From assembly GCF_013385425.1 (NCBI RefSeq), contig NZ_JACAQA010000007.1, positions 186,001 to 250,000 on the forward strand: a DNA stretch of 64,000 nt. The letters are read 5' to 3'. A program made the translations under genes and the position numbers. Positions 55,248 through 64,000 of this stretch are shown piece by piece. A model generated the notes under the pieces. It made no database searches. It saw only the letters and a program-made list of their open reading frames with translations, and had not been told where the DNA came from. Numbering within the stretch: position 1 is the stretch's first letter; each line of letters starts with the position of its first letter. The stretch comes from Pseudomonas gingeri. GTDB lineage: Bacteria; Pseudomonadota; Gammaproteobacteria; Pseudomonadales; Pseudomonadaceae.

Positions 55248-56138
55248 TCAGCCGGAAAAACGCTGGCAGGCCAAGCCTTTCACGCCAACGTCGGCCATCA
55301 ATAACGCGCCGTCCAGAGCCCCATCTTTCCCTTCCCTGCTGCTCGCCGGCCGGGCGCTGGTGACGTAAAGCGTGGACAGATCGGGCCCGCCGAAAACACA
55401 GCTGGTGGGGTACTCGACGGGTAACTCAATGACCCGGTCGAGCGTGCCGTCGGGGGCATAGCGAATCAGGCAATGACCGCCCCAGCGGGCATTCCAGACA
55501 TAGCCCTGGCTGTCCATGGCCGAACCGTCCGGCACACCACGGCTGGATGGTTGGCCCCAGGGGCTGCGCGCGCCCAGCAAACCATCGACCTCGATGGCAT
55601 AACGATAGAGTTGGCCATCAAGGCTATCGGCGCAGTAGAGCTGCGTGCCCGTGGCGTCCCAGAGCAAGGTGTTGACGATGCCCTGCCCCTCCAGCAAAGG
55701 AGTGACGCGAGCATCCGGATCGACCCGGAACAAGCCGCCTGAACGCCGAGTGATCGGCAAGTCGCTGCCATCGGCGGCCAGGTTGTTTTGCATGCTGCCC
55801 AGCCACAGTCTTCCCTGCGCATCGCAACGGGCCTCGTTCGCACGGTTGCCGCTCACCGGGTCGGCCACGCAGAACAGGCTCAGGACCGGCTGCTGCGACG
55901 GCGAGTCGAGATCAAGGCGATAAACGCCACTGGCCAGGGTCACCAAGGCATCACCGCGCTCGCACGGGATGAATGCCGACACGGCTTCGGGCAACTGCCA
56001 CTGCTGGTAGTGCCCGCCACTCAGGCGGCAGGCCAGCCGAGCGGCGATATCCACCCAGTACAGGGCCTGGGTCGGACCGTCCCAGAACGGGCCTTCCGAC
56101 AACATGAAGCGCTGTTCGCTCACCGCTTGCCATTGCAT
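55248..56138 (-). CDS. SMP-30/gluconolactonase family sugar lactonase
   Basis: 296 residues from the ATG at 56138 (AGGAGG upstream). Six-bladed SMP-30 propeller with the family blocks FMLSEGPFWD, ALYWVDI, GNRANEARCDAQGRLWLGSM (metal-binding Asn/Asp) and GVPDGSAMDSQGYVWNARWGG. It would hydrolyse galactono-1,4-lactone (or arabinonolactone) to the acid. Placed between the dehydrogenase and DgoD, as pathway order predicts. Confidence 0.88.
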   Translation of the reverse strand: MQWQAVSEQRFMLSEGPFWDGPTQALYWVDIAARLACRLSGGHYQQWQLPEAVSAFIPCERGDALVTLASGVYRLDLDSPSQQPVLSLFCVADPVSGNRANEARCDAQGRLWLGSMQNNLAADGSDLPITRRSGGLFRVDPDARVTPLLEGQGIVNTLLWDATGTQLYCADSLDGQLYRYAIEVDGLLGARSPWGQPSSRGVPDGSAMDSQGYVWNARWGGHCLIRYAPDGTLDRVIELPVEYPTSCVFGGPDLSTLYVTSARPASSREGKDGALDGALLMADVGVKGLACQRFSG

Positions 56139-56166
56139 GACTAATCCTCCTGTCTGATCCATGGCC

Positions 56167-57315
56167 TTACCACTCGGCAAAGCTGCCGTCGGCATGGCGC
56201 CAGATCGGGTTGCGCCAGCGGTGGCCGATGGCCGCACGTTCGATGACGTACTCCTCGTTGATCTCGATACCCAGGCCCGGGCCGTTGGGGATCTTTACGA
56301 AGCCCTTGTCGTAATCGAACACCCGCGGATCCTTGACGTAGTCCAGCAGGTCGTTGCTTTCGTTGTAATGGATGCCCAGGCTCTGTTCCTGGATAAACGC
56401 GTTGTAGCAAACCGCGTCCAGCTGCAGGCACGCCGCCAGCGCGATCGGACCCAGCGGGCAATGCAGCGCCAGGGCCACGTCATAGGCTTCGGCCATATTG
56501 GCGATCTTGCGGGTTTCGGTGATGCCGCCGGCATGGGAAGCATCCGGCTGGATGATGTCGACATAACCTTCGCTGAGCACCCGCTTGAAATCCCAACGGG
56601 AAAACAGGCGCTCACCCAGGGCAATTGGCGTGCTGGTCAGCGGCGCCAGTTCTTTGAGGGCTTCGTAGTTTTCGCTGAGCACCGGCTCTTCGATAAACAT
56701 CAGCTTGTAGGCGTCGAGCTCCTTCATCAGCACCTTGGCCATGGGTTTGTGGACCCGGCCATGGAAGTCCACGCCGATACCGACATTCGGCCCCACCGCA
56801 TCGCGCACGGCGGCGACGTTGGCCAGCGCCAGGTCGACTTTTTCGAAACTGTCGACGAACTGCAGTTCTTCAGTACCGTTCATTTTGACGGCGGTGAAAC
56901 CCCGCTCGACGGCCTCCCGGGCAGCCCGGGCGGTGTCGGCCGGACGGTCGCCACCGATCCACGAATACACCCGGATCTTGTCGCGAACCTGCCCGCCCAG
57001 CAGATCGCTGACCGAGACCCCGAGCGCCTTGCCCTTGATGTCCCAGAGCGCCTGGTCGATCCCGGCCAGGGCGCTCATATGCACCGCGCCACCCCGGTAG
57101 AAACCGCCGCGATAGAGCACGGTCCAGATATCTTCGATATTGCGCGGGTCCTTGCCGATCAGATAGTCCGACAGCTCATCCACGGCCGCCGCGACGGTAT
57201 GGGCGCGGCCTTCGACCACGGGCTCGCCCCAGCCGGTCACGCCCTCGTCGGTTTCGACCTTGAGGAACAGCCAGCGTGGTGGAACGATAAAGGTGGTCAG
57301 TCTGGTGATTTTCAT
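56167..57315 (-). CDS. dgoD: D-galactonate dehydratase
   Basis: 382 residues, identical in length to E. coli DgoD. Enolase superfamily, mandelate-racemase group. The start [19 protein letters not shown], the metal-ligand segment GVDFHGRV, the EEP block IEEPVLSEN, the [11 protein letters not shown] lysine-Asp region and [12 protein letters not shown] are all present. It dehydrates D-galactonate to 2-dehydro-3-deoxy-D-galactonate. Confidence 0.95.
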   Translation of the reverse strand: MKITRLTTFIVPPRWLFLKVETDEGVTGWGEPVVEGRAHTVAAAVDELSDYLIGKDPRNIEDIWTVLYRGGFYRGGAVHMSALAGIDQALWDIKGKALGVSVSDLLGGQVRDKIRVYSWIGGDRPADTARAAREAVERGFTAVKMNGTEELQFVDSFEKVDLALANVAAVRDAVGPNVGIGVDFHGRVHKPMAKVLMKELDAYKLMFIEEPVLSENYEALKELAPLTSTPIALGERLFSRWDFKRVLSEGYVDIIQPDASHAGGITETRKIANMAEAYDVALALHCPLGPIALAACLQLDAVCYNAFIQEQSLGIHYNESNDLLDYVKDPRVFDYDKGFVKIPNGPGLGIEINEEYVIERAAIGHRWRNPIWRHADGSFAEW

Positions 57316-57363
57316 CGTGTTGTCTCTCTTGTTCAGAGGCAGCGCCCACGGCGCCGGAAAGTC

Positions 57364-57984
57364 TTAACGCAATGCGTTCCAGGCCTGCACATAAGCCTTG
57401 GCGCGGACAGCCACTTCGTCAGGTGTCAGGCCCGGCTTGAACAGCCCGGAACCGAGGCCGAAACCGCTGACGCCCGCCTCGACAAACACCCGCATATTGT
57501 CCGGTGTGATCCCGCCGACCGGGATCAGCAAGGTTCCTGCCGGCAACACCGCCAGCCAGGCCTTGACCACCGCCGGGCCCATTTGCTCGGACGGGAACAT
57601 CTTCAGGACATCGGCGCCTTCGGCCAGCGCGGCAAAGGCTTCGGTCGGCGTGGCGACACCCGGCGACAGGTACAGGCCCGCCGCCTTGGCCGCGCGCAAG
57701 ACCTTGGGGTCACTGTGGGGCATGACGATCACCTGGCCGCCGGCCGCCTTCACTTGCCCGACCTGTTCCGGGGTCAGCACCGTACCGGCGCCGATCAGGC
57801 AATCGGCAGGCAACAGGCTGCGCAGGATGCGAATACTTTCGTAGGGTTCAGGCGAATTGAGGGGCACTTCAATAACGCGAAAACCGGCCTGGTAAAGCAC
57901 CTCGCCGATGGCCGCCGCCTCTTGCGGACGCAGGCCGCGAAGGATCGCGATCAGCCCGTTTTTCGCCAGTGCTTGCTTGAGCAT
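57364..57984 (-). CDS. dgoA: 2-dehydro-3-deoxy-6-phosphogalactonate aldolase
   Basis: 206 residues with a strong AGGAGGT site. KDPG/KDPGal aldolase class I: IEVPLNSPEP (catalytic Glu), Schiff-base lysine K128 in ADVLKMFPSEQMGP and GGITPDNM. Splits KDPGal to pyruvate and glyceraldehyde 3-phosphate, the last pathway step. Confidence 0.95.
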   Translation of the reverse strand: MLKQALAKNGLIAILRGLRPQEAAAIGEVLYQAGFRVIEVPLNSPEPYESIRILRSLLPADCLIGAGTVLTPEQVGQVKAAGGQVIVMPHSDPKVLRAAKAAGLYLSPGVATPTEAFAALAEGADVLKMFPSEQMGPAVVKAWLAVLPAGTLLIPVGGITPDNMRVFVEAGVSGFGLGSGLFKPGLTPDEVAVRAKAYVQAWNALR

Positions 57985-58015
57985 GTCAGACCTCCTGGTA
58001 GTTGAACGCGGACGC

Positions 58016-58993
58016 TCAGCCGAGCAGCCCGGCTGCTTCGGCCAGGTGCCATAAACCGCGCTCGGTGGCCTGTTTGGCCAGGCTCACCGGGGCAAAGCCG
58101 CAGGCATCGAGCGCCCGGCTGTAGCGGGCACAAAGTTGGGAATTGCCGATAAGAATGATCGCGGGCAAGTGGCTGCTGTCGCGTCGGCGACGCTGTACGT
58201 CGGCGAGGGCCACGAGTTCATGACCGATCAACAAACCCGACAGGTAGTCGACTTGCTCGGTGGCACTCAGCTCGCCGGTCAGGCCAAGGCTGCGGGCACT
58301 GAACAAGGTCGAAAGCGGGCCGATCTCGCCGTCAGTGGACAATGCCACCTGTACGCCGCGATCAAACGCCAGGCCATCAAAGGTCGCACCGCGTTGTTGA
58401 GTACGACCCAGAATGCTGTGTTCGCCGAGGATGGCGAACAGTTCGCCGGTCATGAAGGTGTCGAAATGCACGATGCAACCCTCGGCCACTTCGACCCATT
58501 TCGAATGGCTGCCGGGCAAGCCGATCAGCAGATTGTCGCCAGCACCCGTCGGCAGGCTTTGCAGGACACCGAGGACCTGGGTCTCTTCGCCGCGCATCAC
58601 ATTCGGCAGCGGTGAGCGCTGGATGACGCCGGGCACGATATGCACCTCGACGCCGCGCAGGCTGCGCAGGGTTTGCAAGGACGTACCGAGGTTGGCGACA
58701 TTCGCCGGGGTGTCGCAGTAAGCGGCTTCGCGCCAGCCCTGGGCGCTGCCGACCATGCCACAGGCGATCACTGGCAGCTCGGGCTGCGCCTCCAGCCAGT
58801 CACCGCAGGCATCGTCGAACGCCAATTCGAAACCATCGGTGCACATCTGGCCGGCGATCATCCGCGGCCCACTGGGCAACTGCATGATCCCCGACGACAG
58901 CGAGCGCTGTTCGAGCACCTGGCCGTCAGCAGCGAGTTTGTAAGCCCGAAGGGAGGTGGTCCCCCAATCGAGCGCGATCAATTGCGCCTGCAT
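58016..58993 (-). CDS. dgoK: 2-dehydro-3-deoxygalactonokinase
   Basis: 325 residues from the ATG at 58993; the longer frame has no ribosome site. FGGY-like/DgoK kinase: LIALDWGTTSLRAY start (phosphate loop), IACGMVGSAQGWREA, NLLIGLPGSHSKWVEV. It phosphorylates KDGal. First gene of the operon; its upstream 240 bases hold AT-rich symmetrical sequence around 59089. Confidence 0.94.
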   Translation of the reverse strand: MQAQLIALDWGTTSLRAYKLAADGQVLEQRSLSSGIMQLPSGPRMIAGQMCTDGFELAFDDACGDWLEAQPELPVIACGMVGSAQGWREAAYCDTPANVANLGTSLQTLRSLRGVEVHIVPGVIQRSPLPNVMRGEETQVLGVLQSLPTGAGDNLLIGLPGSHSKWVEVAEGCIVHFDTFMTGELFAILGEHSILGRTQQRGATFDGLAFDRGVQVALSTDGEIGPLSTLFSARSLGLTGELSATEQVDYLSGLLIGHELVALADVQRRRRDSSHLPAIILIGNSQLCARYSRALDACGFAPVSLAKQATERGLWHLAEAAGLLG

Positions 58994-59088
58994 CGCTTCA
59001 CCTGAATTTATTTTTGGACAGTGAGTGCGTAGAGCTGATGCGGCGACTATAGACCCTGGCTTAAACAAATCTCAATATATATTTATTC

Positions 59089-59105
59089 ATCCCATATATA
59101 GGGAT
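59089..59105. promoter_or_regulatory. Palindrome in the dgoK promoter region
   Basis: ATCCC-ATATATA-GGGAT, within a wider CAAAT...ATTTG symmetry, about 96 bases before the dgoK start. Position and symmetry suggest a regulator site for the galactose operon; IclR is the obvious candidate. Not proven. Confidence 0.45.
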
Positions 59106-59129
59106 ATTTGTTTTTAATTGAACGAACTT

Positions 59130-59160
59130 GACCAACCACTGCTTGGTGCCGTGGCTGGTC
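59130..59160 (-). terminator. Hairpin downstream of the LacI gene
   Basis: GACCAACCAC and GTGGCTGGTC pair over ten positions with one mismatch, 77 bases after the LacI stop. Separates the sucrose and galactose units; no T-tract directly after it on the minus strand. Confidence 0.4.
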
Positions 59161-59236
59161 AGCTTTCCGAGGGTTTATGAGTGATCGCAGGATTGCGCGC
59201 TGGGCTGGAAATATGGCGTTTCGTAGATGAGCGTCG

Positions 59237-60235
59237 TCACCAGGACTCACGCTCGACGAGCGGGCATGCAACCCTGTGAGTCGAAGGGTCGTCCCGGCCT
59301 TGAATCACATGCTCGGCGGCACGGCGCCCCATCTCGTAGTACGGTAGTTGCACGGTACTCAGCGGCGGATAGAACAACTCGGCCACCCCGATCATGTTGT
59401 CGTAGCCAAGGACCGCCACATCCTCTGGAATACGCAGGCCACGGCTGAGCAGGTATTGATAGGCGACCAGCGCAATCCGGTCGTTACCACAGATAAGCAG
59501 GTCAAACGCCGGCTTGCTATCCGGGCCGCGCAATTGCAGCTCCAGCGCGACCATTGTTTCCTGATAGGCATCATCGGTCGACAGGTTGTATTGGGGAATA
59601 TCGTCGACCGACAGGCGGACCTCGGCGAGGGCGCGAACCAACCCGCGCTGACGCCACTCCCAGGCCAGGCTGCTTTGCGGCAGGCTGATGCACAGCGGAC
59701 GCCGGTAGCCTCGCTTCAATGCGTTTTTTACCGCCAGATACTGACCCTCTTCATCGTCCGGTATGTAGCACGCAACGCCAGCTTGCGAACTGATGCAGTT
59801 GCTCAGTACCAGAGGCAGGCTGCGCAATACCTGGGGGATTTCGACCGTGCGTAACTGCATGGCGCTGAAGATGATTCCGTCGGGCTGATGCGACAGCATC
59901 AGATCGATGGTTTGCTGGTTCGGCGGCGCTTCGAACACGTTGAGGATGAAAACGTTCCAGCCGTTTTCCCGTGCCGTGCGCTCCATTGAAAGGAGCATTT
60001 CCACGGCGAAGGGCGTTGTCGCGGTATCAAGCGCGAAGACGCCAATGGTCTTGCCACTGGAGTGACCACCACGGATCTTGCGAGCTGAAAGGCTGGGCAC
60101 ATAACCCAGGGTCTCAATCGCTTGACGAACCTTCGCCAGGGTTTCCTGGTTCAGTTTTTCCGGGGTGTTGAGTGCCCTGGAAACGGTCATGAAGGAAACC
60201 CCCGCCAGCCGTGCGACATCTTTAACTGAAGCCAT
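59237..60235 (-). CDS. LacI family repressor of the sucrose locus
   Basis: 332 residues. The LacI helix-turn-helix and hinge (ASVKDVARLAGVSFMTVSRALN) open the protein, followed by the periplasmic-binding-like effector core. It lies 105 bases after the GH32 gene on the same strand, as cscR lies near cscA/cscB in other csc loci. The palindrome GTTAACGTTAAC at 63146-63157 is its likely operator. Confidence 0.9.
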   Translation of the reverse strand: MASVKDVARLAGVSFMTVSRALNTPEKLNQETLAKVRQAIETLGYVPSLSARKIRGGHSSGKTIGVFALDTATTPFAVEMLLSMERTARENGWNVFILNVFEAPPNQQTIDLMLSHQPDGIIFSAMQLRTVEIPQVLRSLPLVLSNCISSQAGVACYIPDDEEGQYLAVKNALKRGYRRPLCISLPQSSLAWEWRQRGLVRALAEVRLSVDDIPQYNLSTDDAYQETMVALELQLRGPDSKPAFDLLICGNDRIALVAYQYLLSRGLRIPEDVAVLGYDNMIGVAELFYPPLSTVQLPYYEMGRRAAEHVIQGRDDPSTHRVACPLVERESW

Positions 60236-60340
60236 TCGCGGGTGCCATTGCTTGTCTGGCCGGGCATCATGTCATGCTTGGTAAATGCATAACAACACCA
60301 TGACCGGCGGCCGGCGGCACCCATGGCACATCCGCTGTCA

Positions 60341-61816
60341 TCAGAGCCGCAGATCGGCGAGATCCCAGACAGCAGTTTCCCCGAACCGCCCTGCCCCATT
60401 GACCGCGAATGCACTGACGGCGAGGCTGTCGGGCCGTGGGTAAATCCGACTGGTCAGGCTATAGGTGCCATCGTCGACGAACACCTCGATGGACGAGCGA
60501 TCAAGAAAGACCCGCAGGGCGATCTGCTGCTGCCCTGGCGCCACCGGTACGCTACGAACACCGCTTACGCCGGCGCCCGAGCATTGCCTGTCGAGCACCA
60601 AACGTCGGGCCATGGCATCGAAGTACAGCAATGTGCGTTCTTGCTGGTCTTCACTGCAGCGCAGCGCCAGGCCAAAGCGCTCGGCGGTGCTACCCGCGAG
60701 GTCCAGTTCGAGTTCAAACTCCAGCAGTGCACCGCGAACATCCAGTGAGCAATAGCGTGATTCGATCACGCCGATCTGCAGCGTTCGCCTGGCTTGCCGT
60801 AGCGCTTTCAGTTCTCGGGCCGGGCGCATGCGCAACCGTTCACCGTCGCGACTCAACTCGCGCGGCAACGAAAGCGCGCCGCACCAGTGTTGCGCCTGGC
60901 TCGGCATCGGGCTGTCCCACATATCCATCCACGCCCAAAGCAAACGTCGCCCGTCTGGCGCCAGCAGTGTCTGTGCGGCATAAAAATCGTGACCGTGGTC
61001 AAGCTCGTACAGCTTGCCGCACTCGCTCAAATGCCCGCGGTCATCCAATTGGCCCAGCCGATAGCTGTTCTGGAACTTGTTCCAGTTATCGTAGCCGTCG
61101 GGTTTCAAACCTTGCGGCGAATAGAGAAAGACGTCGCACCCGCCGAGCTCGAACAGATCCGGACACTCCCACATGTAGCCGTCCGACTCGCAAACACCTT
61201 TCAGGGCGCAGCCCAGGTATTGCCAGTGGTGCAGGTCTTCGGAGCGATAAAGCAGCAACTGCGGGTCGTCTCCCTGGCGCGCCCCCAGGGCCATCCACCA
61301 TTGCTCGCCTTGCCGCCAGACCTTGGGGTCACGGAAATGCATGATGTCCGGATCCGGTGCCGTCTCGATCACCGGCCCGTGTTTCGTGAACGAGAGGCCA
61401 TCTGTGCTGCTGGCCAGGCATTGGACCTGGCGGATGTTCCGGTCATCCCCCGAAACACCCAACCAGGTGTGCCCGGTGTAGACCAGATAAAGCCTGTCAT
61501 CCATGACCACCGCCGATCCTGAAAAACACCCGTCCCGATCGTAGCTATCACTGGGCGCCAAGGCGATGGGCAAATGCTCCCAATGCACCAGGTCGCGGCT
61601 CTTGGCATGCCCCCAGTACATCGGGCCCCAGTGCGCAGAGTATGGGTGGTGCTGGTAGAACACATGGTATTCACCGCGAAAATGGACCAGCCCGTTCGGA
61701 TCATTCATCCATCCCGCCGGAGGCGACAGGTGATAGCCGAGGCGATAGTCATCGCCGCGTTCGGGTATTGTTCTTTCGATGGCGCGATGCGCTTCATCCA
61801 GCAGTGCAGCGTGCAT
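60341..61816 (-). CDS. GH32 sucrose hydrolase (invertase)
   Basis: 491 residues from the ATG at 61816 with AAGGA upstream. Glycoside hydrolase family 32: catalytic nucleophile D39 in WMNDPNG, transition-state stabiliser in FRDPKVW and acid/base Glu in MWECPDLF. The C-terminal beta-sandwich (about 340-491) is present. No signal peptide, so sucrose is split inside the cell. Thirteen bases after the permease gene, in a csc-like operon. Confidence 0.94.
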   Translation of the reverse strand: MHAALLDEAHRAIERTIPERGDDYRLGYHLSPPAGWMNDPNGLVHFRGEYHVFYQHHPYSAHWGPMYWGHAKSRDLVHWEHLPIALAPSDSYDRDGCFSGSAVVMDDRLYLVYTGHTWLGVSGDDRNIRQVQCLASSTDGLSFTKHGPVIETAPDPDIMHFRDPKVWRQGEQWWMALGARQGDDPQLLLYRSEDLHHWQYLGCALKGVCESDGYMWECPDLFELGGCDVFLYSPQGLKPDGYDNWNKFQNSYRLGQLDDRGHLSECGKLYELDHGHDFYAAQTLLAPDGRRLLWAWMDMWDSPMPSQAQHWCGALSLPRELSRDGERLRMRPARELKALRQARRTLQIGVIESRYCSLDVRGALLEFELELDLAGSTAERFGLALRCSEDQQERTLLYFDAMARRLVLDRQCSGAGVSGVRSVPVAPGQQQIALRVFLDRSSIEVFVDDGTYSLTSRIYPRPDSLAVSAFAVNGAGRFGETAVWDLADLRL

Positions 61817-61829
61817 GGTGTGATCCTTA

Positions 61830-63119
61830 CTAGGGTTCGTAACGAGTGGCGGATTGAACAATGGCCGGAAGCTCCAGCGGTTCGGTAACCTTGGCGGGAG
61901 AAGAGGTGCCGGCTGGATCGGTGCGCAACAAGGTCCATGACAGCAGCAGGCACCCGCCGACCAGGCCAGCCATCAGCACGTAAACACTCGAGAAACCGAC
62001 ATGGTCGTAGCCGTAGCCCACCAGAGGCGAAAGCAGCATCGCGGTCAATTGCTGGGCGAACTGGAAGCCCACCAGATAGATCGAGGCGGACAGGCGCGAA
62101 TCGAAGTTGAGCGATATGTACTTGAATACCGAAACCAGGAGGATGGGCACTTCCAACGCATGCAACATCTTGCAGGCGGCGACGGTCCAAGCCTGCATGG
62201 CCAGCCCGGAGCCCAGAATCCGGACGAACATGATGCTGCCCGCCAGAATCAGTCCGTACTTGGCGCCTGTACGGCTGACCACCCATGGCGCGAACAACAT
62301 CAATACGGCCTCAAGCAGCACCTGCGATGAATTCAGGTAGCCATAAGCACGGGTGCCCTCCTCCGGGGTCGGGAAGAAAGAGGAGAAATACACCGGAAAC
62401 TGTTGTTCGTAGATCATGTAGATCCCGCACACACCGGTCAGGTACAAGCTGAATGCCCAAAAACGCGGTAGCCTCAGCAACTTCCAGAGATCGTGCACGC
62501 GCACGGGCATCGCTGCCCCCTTTCCGGCTACGCCGGGTTGACTGAAGCGGCTCAAATCCAGCCTGGAGAGGATCAACAAGAACGCAACGCCGGCAGCGCT
62601 GCTCAGGTAAAACGCGATATCCGGGTCAATGTTGAAGACCACGCCAACCACACCCGTCGCGCTGGCCCAGCCCAGCGAACCCCACATTCTGGTGGTCCCG
62701 AACTCAAGGCCCGCGTGACGCGACAATCGCTCCGTGTAGGACTCGATCACGCCCACGCCCGCGAGCATGGCCAAGGCCAGAAAAGCCGCTCCGACCAAAG
62801 CCCCCAACACCACGTTCTGAGCCAGCAGGTGGGCATATACGTAAATCGCAAACGGGGCCGCCGCGCAGAGCAGGATGCCAATCCACACCAGCAGTTTTTT
62901 CGACAGGCCAAGCCGATCCTGCAGCGCGCCATAGAACGGCTGAATCAGCAGCGCCGCAATGGCGTTGGCCGCGAAAACAAAGCCGATTTCCGTGCCATTC
63001 AGGCCGATGACTCGATGCAGCCAGATCGAGAACAGCGAGTAGCTGGATGACCACGAGAAGAAGAAGAAATACAGCAAACCACTGATGAGCCAGTACTCAC
63101 GTTTCATTGAGATCGACAT
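61830..63119 (-). CDS. MFS sucrose permease, CscB/LacY-like
   Basis: 429 residues, AGAGGA upstream of the ATG at 63119. Oligosaccharide:H+ symporter family with twelve helices: the block FSWSSSYSLFSIWLHRVIGL, then FEYGT-type GLEFGTTRMWGSLGWA and the CscB/LacY-like RAYGYLNSSQVLLEA and LHALEVPILLVSVFKY. The conserved Glu in the latter corresponds to the family's proton-coupling region. Imports sucrose with protons. Confidence 0.93.
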   Translation of the reverse strand: MSISMKREYWLISGLLYFFFFSWSSSYSLFSIWLHRVIGLNGTEIGFVFAANAIAALLIQPFYGALQDRLGLSKKLLVWIGILLCAAAPFAIYVYAHLLAQNVVLGALVGAAFLALAMLAGVGVIESYTERLSRHAGLEFGTTRMWGSLGWASATGVVGVVFNIDPDIAFYLSSAAGVAFLLILSRLDLSRFSQPGVAGKGAAMPVRVHDLWKLLRLPRFWAFSLYLTGVCGIYMIYEQQFPVYFSSFFPTPEEGTRAYGYLNSSQVLLEAVLMLFAPWVVSRTGAKYGLILAGSIMFVRILGSGLAMQAWTVAACKMLHALEVPILLVSVFKYISLNFDSRLSASIYLVGFQFAQQLTAMLLSPLVGYGYDHVGFSSVYVLMAGLVGGCLLLSWTLLRTDPAGTSSPAKVTEPLELPAIVQSATRYEP

Positions 63120-63145
63120 GGAACAGTCCTCTTGTTTTTATTTTA

Positions 63146-63157
63146 GTTAACGTTAAC
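63146..63157. promoter_or_regulatory. LacI-type operator
   Basis: GTTAACGTTAAC, a perfect twelve-base palindrome, 27 bases before the sucrose permease start and 210 before the divergent porin start. AACGTT cores of this kind are typical for LacI-family repressors, and a LacI gene sits in the locus. Confidence 0.7.
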
Positions 63158-63366
63158 ATCGCAACACATTACGCGTCCTGGACGGGCTCGTTGTCAAGTG
63201 GGTTGAGTGCAACTGCCGGTGATATCGCGATACGCAAACTGGGTAAAAGCCGCGCTGCCGGCGACTCCAGGAACACTTGCGATCTCTCGCAAATGCCTAC
63301 TCGACCAGGGACAAGGACTCGTTTGAAAGGTGTGTAGTGCCCCAATACAAAAACAAGAGGGTCAGC

Positions 63367-64000
63367 ATGCGTAATACGCCGCTTCTGGGTATCTTTGCCC
63401 TGCTTTTTTCAACCACCAACCTGCTTGCCGAACCAGCCTTGACCGTTGAGGAGCGTCTCGCTCAGTTGGAAGCCAGGACCGCCACCGCCGAGAAGCGGGC
63501 AGCGACGGCTGAAACCGACGTTGCCCAATTGCACAGGGAGGTCGAGCGCCTCAAGAGTCAGCTCGCCGTCAATGCCGCGTCACCCACGACAACGCAATTA
63601 CCTCCAGGCGAGAGAGTCGCCGGGATTGAAACACGCCAGCAGTCCATGGAGCAGCGCACCTCGCCCCTCGCCTCTTCGGTTGATTCGATCCAGGACGTCG
63701 CGCAAGGTTTCTCCTTTAGCGCGTATGCCCGTTCCGGGATGATGACCGATGGCGGTGGCGCCGGTCGGGGCGGCCCCAACATCACCCCCGCCGGATCGAT
63801 TGGTGGGTCGGTTGGGCGCCTTGGCAATGAGGTGGACACCTACGCAGAGGCGAAATTCTCGAAGCAAAGCCAAGCCGATAACGGCACGCGCTCCAAGTAC
63901 CTGTTTGAGATCGCGGACGGTGTGGAAACCCCCAACGATTGGACCGCGGCGCAAAGCTCGCTCAATGTGCGCCAGTCCTATGCCGAGCTCAGCCATCTGG
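63367..64000 (+). CDS. Sugar porin, ScrY/LamB type (3' end outside window)
   Basis: The first 211 codons are present and open to the window end; ATG at 63367 with AGAGGG upstream. Signal peptide ending near NLLAEPA, then a ~60-residue coiled-coil region (VEERLAQLEARTATAEKRAA..., heptad-like Leu/Ala spacing) as in ScrY, which trimerises in the periplasm. The LamB-like beta-barrel then begins (GFSFSAYARSGMMTDGG, VGRLGNEVDTYAE). Should let sucrose through the outer membrane. Divergent from the permease-invertase-repressor operon. Confidence 0.9.
   Translation, partial: MRNTPLLGIFALLFSTTNLLAEPALTVEERLAQLEARTATAEKRAATAETDVAQLHREVERLKSQLAVNAASPTTTQLPPGERVAGIETRQQSMEQRTSPLASSVDSIQDVAQGFSFSAYARSGMMTDGGGAGRGGPNITPAGSIGGSVGRLGNEVDTYAEAKFSKQSQADNGTRSKYLFEIADGVETPNDWTAAQSSLNVRQSYAELSHL

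Noticed and set aside
56161..58005. 614-codon open frame on the + strand opposite dgoD and dgoA
   Set aside because: Lies wholly antisense to two well-recognised enzymes; composition is Arg/His/Gln-rich as expected from reading GC-rich codons backwards; no ribosome site or family.

Overview
The window reads as a chromosomal segment of a fluorescent-group Pseudomonas. The evidence is GC-rich coding DNA with strong third-position G/C bias (long spurious antisense frames nearly everywhere), six LysR regulators, many efflux and uptake transporters, and complete oxidative sugar catabolism operons. I saw no tRNA, rRNA, CRISPR array, prophage or insertion sequence. About 54 protein genes fill the window densely. 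The genes at both edges are cut: an unidentified protein at the left and a sugar porin at the right.

Layout, left to right. At 0-2.9 kb there is a truncated unknown gene, a Spy/CpxP-like periplasmic protein and a LysR regulator. At 3.0-8.0 kb a leftward five-gene unit encodes an alpha/beta hydrolase, a LysR regulator, an ABM-domain membrane protein, a YtcJ-type amidohydrolase with a Cys/His-rich tail, and a YcaC-like hydrolase. At 8.1-12.3 kb two related winged-helix/STAND-ATPase regulators converge and overlap by 54 bases. At 12.5-16.5 kb lie a GlxA-type AraC regulator, a pirin, and a LysR/aldo-keto reductase pair. At 16.7-22.5 kb is an RND efflux operon in the order outer-membrane factor, adaptor, pump. 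At 22.5-27.4 kb are a LysR/Old Yellow Enzyme pair, an MFS transporter, and a TetR/flavodoxin-fold oxidoreductase pair. At 27.5-29.3 kb are a secreted DRGH nuclease and a DUF4123-like protein.

At 29.6-35.0 kb a Fur-box-preceded siderophore operon encodes one NIS synthetase, an MFS exporter and a TonB-dependent receptor, with overlapping genes. At 35.1-36.7 kb a LysR regulator is divergent from azoR. At 36.7-43.5 kb PxpA, PxpB and PxpC homologues are encoded with their own biotin carboxylase, biotin carrier, NCS1 permease and LysR regulator; this looks like a split urea-carboxylase-like machine of unknown substrate. At 43.7-45.2 kb a carboxymuconolactone-decarboxylase-fold protein without its cysteines sits beside an MmyB-type regulator, in DNA that looks less GC-rich. 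An amino acid permease and a chemoreceptor follow.

At 48.7-59.0 kb a leftward operon carries the whole De Ley-Doudoroff route for D-galactose (and probably uptake of L-arabinose): DgoK, DgoA, DgoD, lactonase, SDR sugar dehydrogenase, AraFGH-type ABC importer, mutarotase and an IclR regulator. At 59.2-64 kb is a sucrose locus with csc-like permease, GH32 hydrolase and LacI repressor genes, plus a divergent ScrY/LamB-type porin; a perfect GTTAACGTTAAC palindrome lies in the shared promoter region.

The strongest candidates for something not fully described are the biotin-coupled PxpABC cluster, the lone-NIS siderophore operon, the overlapping STAND regulator pair, and the amidohydrolase operon.
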